In this document: in pieces, positions 1-4,982 of the stretch
Layout: each line of letters begins with the position of its first letter
How positions within the stretch are numbered: the first letter of the stretch is position 1
Source of the DNA: Pseudomonadales bacterium
Lineage (GTDB): Bacteria; Pseudomonadota; Gammaproteobacteria; Pseudomonadales; Azotimanducaceae
Assembly (NCBI GenBank): GCA_029244465.1
Contig: JAQWQN010000104.1
Location: 1-6,009, forward strand
Direction: 5' to 3'
Length of the DNA: 6,009 nt
The notes under the pieces: model-generated
Seen by the model: the letters and a program-made list of their open reading frames with translations, nothing else
Database searches by the model: none
Told to the model about the DNA's origin: nothing
Program-made: the position numbers and the translations under genes

Positions 1-1158
1 ATCACGTGGCGCTTTGTGATGACTGGTTTGGCCATTCAGTTCGTGTTGGCCTATTTATTCATTCAGGTTGAATGGGTGGCAAATGCACTTCTAACACTAA
101 ATGGCGTTGTAGAACACATCGAAGCGGCAACAGCTGCGGGCACCACATTTCTGTTTGGTTATCTGGGTGGCGGAGACACGCCGTTTACTATCGCTAACGG
201 TACAGCGATGTACCTATTCGCTTTTCGAGTACTACCGCAAGTCATCGTGTTCTCTGCGATCATCGCAGTCCTTTGGTACTGGGGCTTTTTACCGGCAATT
301 GTCCGTTCTTTTGGATAGCTATTGCAGCGCACGCTTGGCGTCAGTGGCGCCCCCGGTACCTCTGGAGCGGCGACGCTTTTCCTCGGCATGGTGGAAACGC
401 CACTTGTGGTCAGGGCGTATCTCAAGGAGCTGTCTCGCTCTGAATATTTTTGCCTCATGACCTTCGGTATGTCGACCGTTGCAGGCTCCGTGATGGTTCT
501 CTACGCCAGCGTACTTAATGAAAACCTGCCGGGCGTGCTTGGGCATATTCTGAGCGCCTCGGTTCTCAACGTCATCGGAGCAACATACATCGCCAGGATG
601 ATGATCCCGGCAGATTCGACTGGCACCGTAGACCGTGGTACGGGACTTAAATACGGGTCATTGATGGACGCGATCACTCGCGGCACAACTGACGGGCTTT
701 CGCTCGCGATCAACGTCGGCGCGATGCTACTGGTTCTTCTGTCCCTAGTGGCACTCATCAACGGTCTGCTTGGTCTCATTCCAGTCAACGGCGCCGTTCT
801 TTCGTTGGAGCTTCTCGTCGGCTGGATATTTGCTCCGATTGCCTGGCTTATTGGTATTCCATGGGCTGAAGCAGTGCCGGCTGGCAGCTTGCTCGGCACA
901 AAACTTGTACTCAACGAATTGGTGGCTTACCTGCAATTTGCCGGCGGTGCTGAGGGCTTCAGCGCGGAAAGCCAGATTATTCTGATCTACGCTTTATGTG
1001 GTTTTGCTAACTTTGGGAGTCTTGGGATTTTACTTGGCGGGCTGAACACCATGGTGCCGGAAAGACGAGAAGAAACGTTAGAAATAGCGCCAAAGTCATT
1101 ACTAAGTGGGACTCTCGTAACCCTAATGACCGGGGCGATCATCGGCCTTGTTGTCTAA
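1..1158 (+). pseudogene. CNT-family nucleoside:cation symporter, 5'-truncated by window edge, interrupted by in-frame amber stop
   Basis: Seen: reading frame 1 is open from base 1 to 315, hits TAG at 316-318, then stays open in the same frame to a double stop (TAA TAA) at 1156-1161. Together this is about 384 sense codons of hydrophobic, multi-span membrane protein. The text matches the concentrative nucleoside transporter family (NupC/CNT): the FAFRVLPQVIVFSA block before the stop, then LGVSGA, the GMVETPLVVRAYL signature (from 385), a GTKLVLNE segment (Glu at 916-918) and GFANFGS (Asn at 1009-1011, Ser at 1018-1020). Known of the family: inner-membrane uptake of nucleosides driven by Na+ or H+; members are about 400-430 residues, so perhaps 30-50 N-terminal residues lie left of the window. 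Both halves are otherwise intact, so the damage is one codon. Relatives usually carry an aromatic residue, often Trp, near this point, so TGG to TAG is the simplest origin. The cause could be a recent nonsense mutation or a sequence error. Family call is firm; pseudogene status less so. Confidence 0.8.
322..1158 (+). CDS. Possible separately translated C-terminal fragment of the CNT transporter
   Basis: If the amber codon at 316-318 is real, this 278-residue stretch could be made by termination and re-initiation. A TTG codon lies at 322, one codon after the stop, and a minimal GGA core (313-315) sits six bases before it. The next in-frame ATG is at 388, inside the substrate-site motif. The fragment holds the GMVETPL loop, the GTKLVLNE segment and the GFANFGS segment, that is, most residues the family uses for substrate. 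It lacks the N-terminal helices of the transport fold, which makes independent function doubtful. Annotation software would probably call this as its own gene. I regard it as the 3' part of the broken transporter and list it so that the coordinates are available. Confidence 0.4.
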   Translation: MQRTLGVSGAPGTSGAATLFLGMVETPLVVRAYLKELSRSEYFCLMTFGMSTVAGSVMVLYASVLNENLPGVLGHILSASVLNVIGATYIARMMIPADSTGTVDRGTGLKYGSLMDAITRGTTDGLSLAINVGAMLLVLLSLVALINGLLGLIPVNGAVLSLELLVGWIFAPIAWLIGIPWAEAVPAGSLLGTKLVLNELVAYLQFAGGAEGFSAESQIILIYALCGFANFGSLGILLGGLNTMVPERREETLEIAPKSLLSGTLVTLMTGAIIGLVV

Positions 1159-1178
1159 TAAACGTCGACTCTAGGCAC

Positions 1179-1203
1179 AAAAAAAGGCCGGCGAACCGGC
1201 CTT
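1179..1203 (-). terminator. Rho-independent terminator of exbD, between convergent genes
   Basis: Two perfect 8 bp arms, AAGGCCGG (1184-1191) and CCGGCCTT (1196-1203), enclose a four-base loop. Read on the minus strand the loop is TTCG and the stem runs into seven consecutive U residues (1179-1185), a classic intrinsic terminator 20 bp beyond the exbD stop. Read on the plus strand the stem is followed by CTCAAAC with no U-tract, so it should serve the transporter gene poorly, although the adjoining A-run extends base pairing slightly. Confidence 0.9.
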
Positions 1204-1222
1204 CTCAAACAAGGTTTTGTCG

Positions 1223-1636
1223 TCAGTTAGTGGCAGCAAGGCTCACGTTATAGACGCCAGCTTGTCGGGCTGAATCCATCACATGGATCATTGCCTCGGT
1301 GGTGGAGTCTGGGTGCGGTTGAATGATTACCGGTGCCTCGGGGTTTTCCGCGTGCAATCGTTCGATATTGGCCCTCACAGCCCGCCAATCTACGTCCCGC
1401 TTAGCGATAACGATGCGGTCTCGGTTCGAGATTCGCACAACAATGCTCTTTTTGTCAGGATCTACGGTTTTCGGCTTGTCATCGTCAGGCTGATTCACGT
1501 CTAAGCCAACCTCTTTAACAAAGGTGGCTGTCACGATGAAAAAGATCAGCATGATAAATACAACGTCCAACATGGGCGTCAGATTGATCTGATTGTCACC
1601 TTCGTCTTCTCGGCCTCTACCAAATGGTCTTCGCAT
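1223..1636 (-). CDS. exbD: Biopolymer transport protein, ExbD/TolR family
   Basis: A 137-residue inner-membrane protein of the ExbD/TolR family. These proteins form the proton-motive-force-driven motor with ExbB or TolQ and pass energy to TonB or TolA for outer-membrane transport or envelope maintenance. Seen: a charged cytoplasmic N-terminus (1-17), the family hallmark INLTPMLDVVFIMLIFF, a single membrane span at about 22-42 with the essential proton-pathway Asp at residue 24, then a soluble periplasmic domain (about 43-137). Length is normal for the family. I chose the ATG at 1636 because GAGGGG lies five bases before it and a promoter (1665-1693) lies just upstream. A longer frame reaches a TTG at 1693, but that codon overlaps the -35 box and lacks a ribosome site. 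No exbB, tonB or tolA gene lies in the window, so its partner must be elsewhere. ExbD and TolR cannot be told apart cleanly by sequence; the symbol follows the usual annotation. Confidence 0.92.
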   Translation of the reverse strand: MRRPFGRGREDEGDNQINLTPMLDVVFIMLIFFIVTATFVKEVGLDVNQPDDDKPKTVDPDKKSIVVRISNRDRIVIAKRDVDWRAVRANIERLHAENPEAPVIIQPHPDSTTEAMIHVMDSARQAGVYNVSLAATN

Positions 1637-1664
1637 GCCTACCCCTCTGCGCTGGAAGCGGGCT

Positions 1665-1693
1665 ATCTTATGCGACAGACGGCCAAATGCCAA
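1665..1693 (-). promoter_or_regulatory. Predicted sigma-70 promoter of exbD
   Basis: On the minus strand, TTGGCA (1688-1693; 5 of 6 to consensus) and TAAGAT (1665-1670; 4 of 6) are separated by exactly 17 bp. Transcription would begin near 1658, giving a leader of about 22 bases that contains the GAGGGG ribosome site. This suggests exbD is transcribed independently of the SMP-30 gene upstream and supports the ATG start at 1636. Confidence 0.5.
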
Positions 1694-1741
1694 ACACAGA
1701 TCAGCATTTGTCGAATCTCTTTTCCTGCTTTTTTGCCGACG

Positions 1742-1768
1742 TGATCGTTTTTAATCTTTGAACGATCA
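1742..1768. repeat. Perfect 8 bp inverted repeat at the 3' end of the SMP-30 gene
   Basis: TGATCGTT (1742-1749) and AACGATCA (1761-1768) are perfect complements separated by 11 bases. The right arm includes the TGA stop of the SMP-30-family gene. As minus-strand RNA this could fold as a hairpin, but no U-run follows it, so it is a poor intrinsic terminator. It could equally be an operator-like site about 50 bp upstream of the exbD promoter, or chance. Confidence 0.4.
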
Positions 1769-2671
1769 TATATTCAAGAAGTTGAGGGGCAAACCAGGCA
1801 CGTCCCACTGCGTCGCAATCAGGCGCCCTGTGCTTGAAAGCGTCATGTAAGCGGTCTTTAGATCTTCGCCGCCAAAACAAATATTGGTGGTTAGTCGGTC
1901 TTCGGTAGGAAAGAACTTTGGCGGCGCGTCAGTGGGAGAGAGTGTCGTCACTCCGCCGTCTATGATGGTCGCTACGCACACGCCACCCAGAGCATCCACT
2001 GCGAGGCTATCAAAAAAGTGAAAGCCTGGGCGATCGAGGAGCAGTCGCCGCGCCCCCTCGATCTTGCCGGGTGCGCGCAATCGATACCCCCATACTCGGC
2101 CTGGTACGGTTTCAGCAATGTATAGTTCCGATTCGTCAGGAGAGAGTCCAATGCCATTTGGCCCCTCCATGGGAAAAATAACTTCTTCAATAGCGCTGCC
2201 GTCGGGCGCGGCATAGAAGACGCCGGTGCGATCCCGCTCGCGTTCACGAGACTTGCCATGATCTGTAAACCAAAAGCCACCCGTCTCGTCAAAGACGATG
2301 TCGTTCGGCCCCTTGAGCGGCCGACCATCGCACTCTGAGTAGAGGGTCTCGTATTCACCGGTTTCAATGTTGACCCGCTCTATTCGTCCACTGGTGTAGT
2401 CGGCCGACTCTTCGCCGGGGTACAACTTGCCATCGCGCTCGATCCATTCGAAACCGCCGTTGTTACAAACATAACAGTGCCCATCTGGGCCCATGGCAGC
2501 CCCATTTGGGCCTCCGCCCAATTCTGCAACGACCGAAACTTCGCGACTCTCAGACACAATCGATAACGTGCCTCGAGCGATTTCCACGAATAACACTCGA
2601 CCATCTGGCAACGCGATCGGCCCTTCAGGAAAACGAAGTCCAGTAGCGATCGTCTCAATAGCTTGCGTCAT
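1766..2671 (-). CDS. SMP-30/gluconolactonase/LRE family protein (probable lactonase)
   Basis: A 301-residue soluble protein with no signal peptide, of the normal length for the SMP-30/gluconolactonase (regucalcin) family, a six-bladed beta-propeller. Seen: the opening blade motif GLRFPEGP with Glu16, KGPNDIVFD with Asn123, GPNGIGLSPD with Asn172, and FDSLAVDALGG with Asp221. By position and context Glu16, Asn172 and Asp221 match the divalent-metal ligands of regucalcin, and Asn123 a substrate-pocket residue. Known of the family: hydrolysis of sugar lactones and other cyclic esters, often in sugar catabolism; specificity varies and cannot be read from this sequence. All key residues appear present, so the enzyme is probably active. 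The ATG start at 2671 has GGGGA (2678-2682) six bases upstream. It lies on the same strand as exbD, 129 bp upstream of it, with no sugar-catabolism genes nearby to indicate a substrate. Confidence 0.88.
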   Translation of the reverse strand: MTQAIETIATGLRFPEGPIALPDGRVLFVEIARGTLSIVSESREVSVVAELGGGPNGAAMGPDGHCYVCNNGGFEWIERDGKLYPGEESADYTSGRIERVNIETGEYETLYSECDGRPLKGPNDIVFDETGGFWFTDHGKSRERERDRTGVFYAAPDGSAIEEVIFPMEGPNGIGLSPDESELYIAETVPGRVWGYRLRAPGKIEGARRLLLDRPGFHFFDSLAVDALGGVCVATIIDGGVTTLSPTDAPPKFFPTEDRLTTNICFGGEDLKTAYMTLSSTGRLIATQWDVPGLPLNFLNI

Positions 2672-2761
2672 TGTTCATCCCCAAATTAGTCAGCGGAACA
2701 TTCAGGTCTAGCGCAACGCTAGCCCACATGTCAGAATTATTTCTTTCCCCCGGAGTTAACC
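2672..2761. promoter_or_regulatory. Divergent promoter region between the SMP-30 gene and the BON lipoprotein gene
   Basis: These 90 bp must contain promoters for both divergent genes. I cannot place a convincing -35/-10 pair in either direction. Ribosome sites are clear at both ends: GGGGA for the SMP-30 gene (2678-2682, minus strand) and GGAG for the BON gene (2752-2755, plus strand). The most structured element is the inverted repeat at 2708-2722. Confidence 0.5.
2708..2722. repeat. Inverted repeat CTAGCG-CAA-CGCTAG, candidate operator
   Basis: Two perfect 6 bp arms, CTAGCG (2708-2713) and CGCTAG (2717-2722), are separated by three bases in the middle of a 90 bp divergent intergenic region. 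Position and symmetry fit a binding site for a dimeric regulator acting on one or both flanking genes. No regulator gene is adjacent, and I do not recognise the motif as a known operator. It is too short, and has no U-tract, to be a terminator. Confidence 0.4.
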
Positions 2762-2764
2762 TTG
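2752..2764 (+). promoter_or_regulatory. Ribosome binding site that selects a TTG start for the BON lipoprotein
   Basis: GGAG at 2752-2755 lies exactly six bases before the TTG at 2762-2764. The first in-frame ATG (2777) is 21 bases from the GGAG and has no purine-rich site of its own. Spacing therefore favours the TTG. The choice adds only five residues to the signal peptide and leaves the mature lipoprotein unchanged. Confidence 0.6.
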
Positions 2765-3091
2765 GCTCATTTCAATATGCAACGTGTGCTCGTTCTGGCA
2801 GTCATTTCAACGGCTCTGTTGAGCGGGTGTCAAAGTTATCGCGAAGGTGGGAGCCGAACCGTCGGTGAGTTCACTGATGATGTTGCCGTGCAAACTAAGG
2901 TGAAGACTCGACTTGTTCGCGATGACGAAATAAATGGCATGCGTATTAATGTCGAGGTTACGCGCGGTGTCGTCACGTTATATGGTCCTATTCCCTCAGA
3001 ATATGCACGAACCAAAGCCGTGAATTTAATTAGAGATATTCGTGGCGTGCAAGAGGTCCAAGATCGACTTACGCTCGTGGGTGCACAATAA
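2762..3091 (+). CDS. BON-domain outer-membrane lipoprotein
   Basis: A 109-residue lipoprotein. Seen: a short signal peptide with hydrophobic core (about 8-20), a lipobox LSGC with the lipid-modified Cys at residue 23, and Gln at the +2 position, which by the usual sorting rule sends it to the outer membrane. Residues about 38-107 form one BON domain: the DDVAVQTKVKTRL helix, the INVEVTRGVVTLYG strand-turn-strand, and a second helix ending in the GVQEVQDRLTLV strand. Known of the family: BON domains occur in OsmY, in the DolP/YraP envelope-integrity lipoprotein and in secretins, and are thought to bind phospholipid membranes. With a single BON domain it is about half the size of E. coli DolP, which has two, so it is not a direct equivalent. 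The start is taken at TTG 2762 because of its ribosome site; ATG 2777 is the alternative. The gene appears monocistronic. Its exact role is unknown. Confidence 0.85.
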   Translation: MAHFNMQRVLVLAVISTALLSGCQSYREGGSRTVGEFTDDVAVQTKVKTRLVRDDEINGMRINVEVTRGVVTLYGPIPSEYARTKAVNLIRDIRGVQEVQDRLTLVGAQ

Positions 3092-3250
3092 CCTTGCAAC
3101 TTATACACACCTGAACGGCTAGTTCGGATTGAATACTTTTTACGATTCCGCATGAAGAAGAATTCGTAACTAGTTGATATATAAATAATTATATATAGTT
3201 TGGTTTGTAAGGCTGTCGCGTAACAGAACGACTCTTGTCAGGATTTGACT
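3092..3250. other. Convergent intergenic spacer, AT-rich, no gene seen
   Basis: This 159 bp gap lies between the 3' ends of the BON lipoprotein gene (+) and the sulfotransferase-like gene (-). I see no coding frame and no strong intrinsic terminator. Possible weak structures are an imperfect pairing of TACGATTC (3141-3148) with GAATTCGTA (3160-3168) and an all-AT inverted repeat at 3177-3196. Neither has a GC-rich stem followed by a U-run. Confidence 0.6.
3177..3196. repeat. All-AT inverted repeat in convergent spacer
   Basis: ATATATAA (3177-3184) and TTATATAT (3189-3196) are perfect complements around the four bases ATAA, giving a 20 bp run without G or C. As RNA it is too weak to terminate. 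As DNA it is an easily melted or bent site. No function is assigned. Confidence 0.45.
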
Positions 3251-4009
3251 TTAATCTACAGACTTATCCATAGGCCTAGAGTGTTCAATTTTTTGGTAGC
3301 CAAAGTGGGCCGCAAGGGTTTGATCAAGCTCTGAATTGATCGTTGATATCGCTTGTTCGCTGAGTGTTTCGCGCCAGACTTCTTCCGCGTAGTAATGGCG
3401 ATAGTAGTTGGCATCAAGATTTTGTCGTTTTTTTGTGGACGCTGAGAAATCCTGAAAATTCGTCGCACAATTTAGGTTCGCGAAAGCGGCTATTTGGCGA
3501 ACCGATGCGGAAGGGTCTAGCTGAACTGTCTCAGACGTCAGGTTCAATATTGCCGCTTCAGTCGGCACGAGGTAGGTGCGATTTTTTCTGTTCCACAACT
3601 CAGTGATTGTCAGCGCTCGTTCGGCCACATTGTCGCGCTCAAGCATGCGCCACTTACGAGACACGAATTCTTCAATTGAAAGTCCTGCCGCTCCAGCGAG
3701 ATGGTAGGGGCGCCTGTGCATGGAGACGATCCAGGCGTATGGGTTTTTAGTCAACGTAACGATACGTGTGGCTGTAAGATGAGGCGCAAGCTTCTCCAGA
3801 CTTGGTAACGCGGCGTGTTTCCAACCCAAGTTTTGGTCAAAGGAATTGCGGAAAAATCGATCCCGCAGTCCAGAAATGCCAAGGCGTTCCAAGGTGCGAT
3901 ACGCGCGAGGGACGACGCCCTCGAAAAGTTCGGCAGCGCAATTCAGGCGGATCAATTGAGTCAGGTAGTTTGTGCTGGTGTGGCGCTCTCCGTAGAGCTT
4001 TATTTTCAT
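3251..4009 (-). CDS. Sulfotransferase-like family protein
   Basis: A 252-residue soluble protein that looks like the PAPS-dependent sulfotransferase fold. Seen: the N-terminal motif LYGERHTSTNYL (residues 5-16) sits where sulfotransferases carry the 5'-phosphosulfate-binding loop after the first strand. TKNPYAWIVSMHRRP (87-101) fits the 3'-phosphate-binding segment, with Lys88 where Arg is common and Ser96 conserved. Near the C-terminus, NYYRHYY (201-207) resembles tails of related bacterial proteins. Known of the fold: transfer of sulfate from PAPS to hydroxyl or amino groups of sugars, lipids or proteins. Neither the acceptor nor actual activity can be read from the sequence. The ATG start shares bases with the hemF stop (ATGA, 4006-4009), so it is co-transcribed with hemF and probably translated by coupling. 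It has no strong ribosome site of its own, which agrees with coupling. No PAPS-synthesis or glycan genes are nearby. Confidence 0.7.
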   Translation of the reverse strand: MKIKLYGERHTSTNYLTQLIRLNCAAELFEGVVPRAYRTLERLGISGLRDRFFRNSFDQNLGWKHAALPSLEKLAPHLTATRIVTLTKNPYAWIVSMHRRPYHLAGAAGLSIEEFVSRKWRMLERDNVAERALTITELWNRKNRTYLVPTEAAILNLTSETVQLDPSASVRQIAAFANLNCATNFQDFSASTKKRQNLDANYYRHYYAEEVWRETLSEQAISTINSELDQTLAAHFGYQKIEHSRPMDKSVD

Positions 4010-4905
4010 TCAGTCAGCCAATCCCGCGGCTGCAGATAGTAGTCGGTGAGTTCCGCTTCGCGACTGCCCGGCGCGGCTTGATAGTTATAGACCCATTTTA
4101 CTAGGGGTGGCAGAGAGGCTAAAACAGACTCGATGCGACGTCCGCTTTGCAACCCGTATTTGGTGCCTCGATCAATAGCTAAATTGAATTCGGCATATCT
4201 GCCACGACGATAGAGTTGAAACTCTCGTTCCGCGTCGGTGTAAGAGGTAGCTTTGCGTTTGTTTAAGATCGGCTGATAGGCGGCAATAAAAGAATCGCCA
4301 ATCGAGCGGACAAAATCCAAGCTTGAATCAAACCCGCCTTCCACCCAATCATCAAAGAAGATACCTCCGATGCCACGACATTCATTTCTGTGACCGATGT
4401 AGAAATACTCATCACACTTGGCCTTAAGGGCTTGGTAATGAGCGCCACACGCTGCCGCCGCCGTTTTATGCCAATGCACAATATCTTCTTTGTGGGGGTA
4501 ATAGGGCGTTAAGTCGTAGCCACCACCGAAATACCAGACCGGCTCCTCTGCTTCGATAATGAAAAAGCGCAAGTTCATGTGCGTCGTGGGGGCAAACGGG
4601 TTTTCCGGGTGCACAATTAGCGAGATCGCAACAGCTTGGAATGGTGACCCAGCCAAATGAGGATTCCGTTCAGTCGCCGCAGAGGGTAAGGCATCACCAA
4701 TGGAATGTGTGAACTGGACTGCTGCTTTTTCAATATAGCGACCATTGGCAAGCACACGGGGTTGGGCGAATCCGCCGTTCGGCGCCTTGATTGGATCTAG
4801 AGAGAAGGTGCCGGCGCCATCTTCTTTGGTGAGGGTCTGGCAAATGGTCTCTTGCAGATTGAGAAAATAGGTCCGTACAGGTGTGACAAATTCAGATGCT
4901 TTCAT
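4006..4905 (-). CDS. hemF: Oxygen-dependent coproporphyrinogen III oxidase
   Basis: Catalyses the O2-dependent oxidative decarboxylation of coproporphyrinogen III to protoporphyrinogen IX in heme synthesis; a cytosolic homodimer. Length, 299 residues, equals the E. coli enzyme. Seen: HPENPFAPTTHMNLRFF (99-115), WYFGGGYDLTPYY (124-136), HWHKTA (144-149), CDEYFYIGHRNECRGIGGIFFDD (164-186), and the long family signature from YRRGRYAEFNL to ESVLASLPP (232-267). His99, His109, His146 and His172 match the four histidines reported as important in E. coli HemF (96, 106, 145, 175). The segment between the last two is four residues shorter than in E. coli. The ATG at 4905 fits the family N-terminus, but no Shine-Dalgarno sequence precedes it and a TATAAC box lies seven bases upstream, so the message may be leaderless. 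It is first of a pair with the overlapping sulfotransferase-like gene and divergent from the acyl-CoA dehydrogenase gene. Presence implies aerobic growth. Confidence 0.96.
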   Translation of the reverse strand: MKASEFVTPVRTYFLNLQETICQTLTKEDGAGTFSLDPIKAPNGGFAQPRVLANGRYIEKAAVQFTHSIGDALPSAATERNPHLAGSPFQAVAISLIVHPENPFAPTTHMNLRFFIIEAEEPVWYFGGGYDLTPYYPHKEDIVHWHKTAAAACGAHYQALKAKCDEYFYIGHRNECRGIGGIFFDDWVEGGFDSSLDFVRSIGDSFIAAYQPILNKRKATSYTDAEREFQLYRRGRYAEFNLAIDRGTKYGLQSGRRIESVLASLPPLVKWVYNYQAAPGSREAELTDYYLQPRDWLTE

Positions 4906-4912
4906 GGCGTCT

Positions 4913-4918
4913 GTTATA
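4913..4918 (-). promoter_or_regulatory. Possible -10 box for hemF
   Basis: TATAAC on the minus strand (5 of 6 to TATAAT) ends seven bases before the hemF ATG, which would place transcription at or next to the start codon. The matching -35 position reads GCCGGT, a poor fit, so this is tentative. A leaderless hemF message would explain the absence of a ribosome site. Confidence 0.3.
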
Positions 4919-4924
4919 ACATAT

Positions 4925-4953
4925 TTGTAGCAGACACCGGCTGCCCCTAGAAT
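4925..4953 (+). promoter_or_regulatory. Possible sigma-70 promoter for the acyl-CoA dehydrogenase gene
   Basis: TTGTAG (4925-4930; 3 of 6, keeping the TTG) and TAGAAT (4948-4953; 5 of 6) are separated by 17 bp. Transcription would start near 4960, leaving a leader of about 23 bases. The 77 bp spacer must also drive hemF the other way, so the two promoters would lie almost back to back. Confidence 0.35.
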
Positions 4954-4982
4954 ATGCGTTCCTTATTTGTTGGTATCATTGA

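Noticed and set aside
316..324. Programmed read-through or pyrrolysine insertion at the amber codon
   Set aside because: TAG CTA superficially recalls viral read-through contexts, but those are eukaryotic. CNT transporters have no known pyrrolysine, and nothing nearby suggests recoding. A point mutation or base error is simpler.
501..914. 137-residue open frame on the minus strand
   Set aside because: It is antisense to well-conserved transporter sequence, with Ser/Pro/Arg-rich composition typical of a shadow frame.
1184..1203. The same hairpin as a strong terminator for the transporter on the plus strand
   Set aside because: On that strand the stem is followed by CTCAAAC with no U-tract. 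The strong signal is for the minus strand only.
1637..1693. Longer exbD reading from TTG at 1693 (156 residues)
   Set aside because: The TTG overlaps the predicted -35 box and has no ribosome site, whereas ATG 1636 has GAGGGG at good spacing and gives a family-typical N-terminus.
1972..2367. 131-residue open frame inside the SMP-30 gene in another minus-strand frame
   Set aside because: The overlapping frame carries all SMP-30 family motifs, while this one shows none and no ribosome site supports it.
3141..3168. Hairpin TACGATTC/GAATTCGTA as a terminator for the BON gene
   Set aside because: The pairing needs a bulge, has a long loop and low GC, and is followed by ACTAGTTGAT rather than a U-run.
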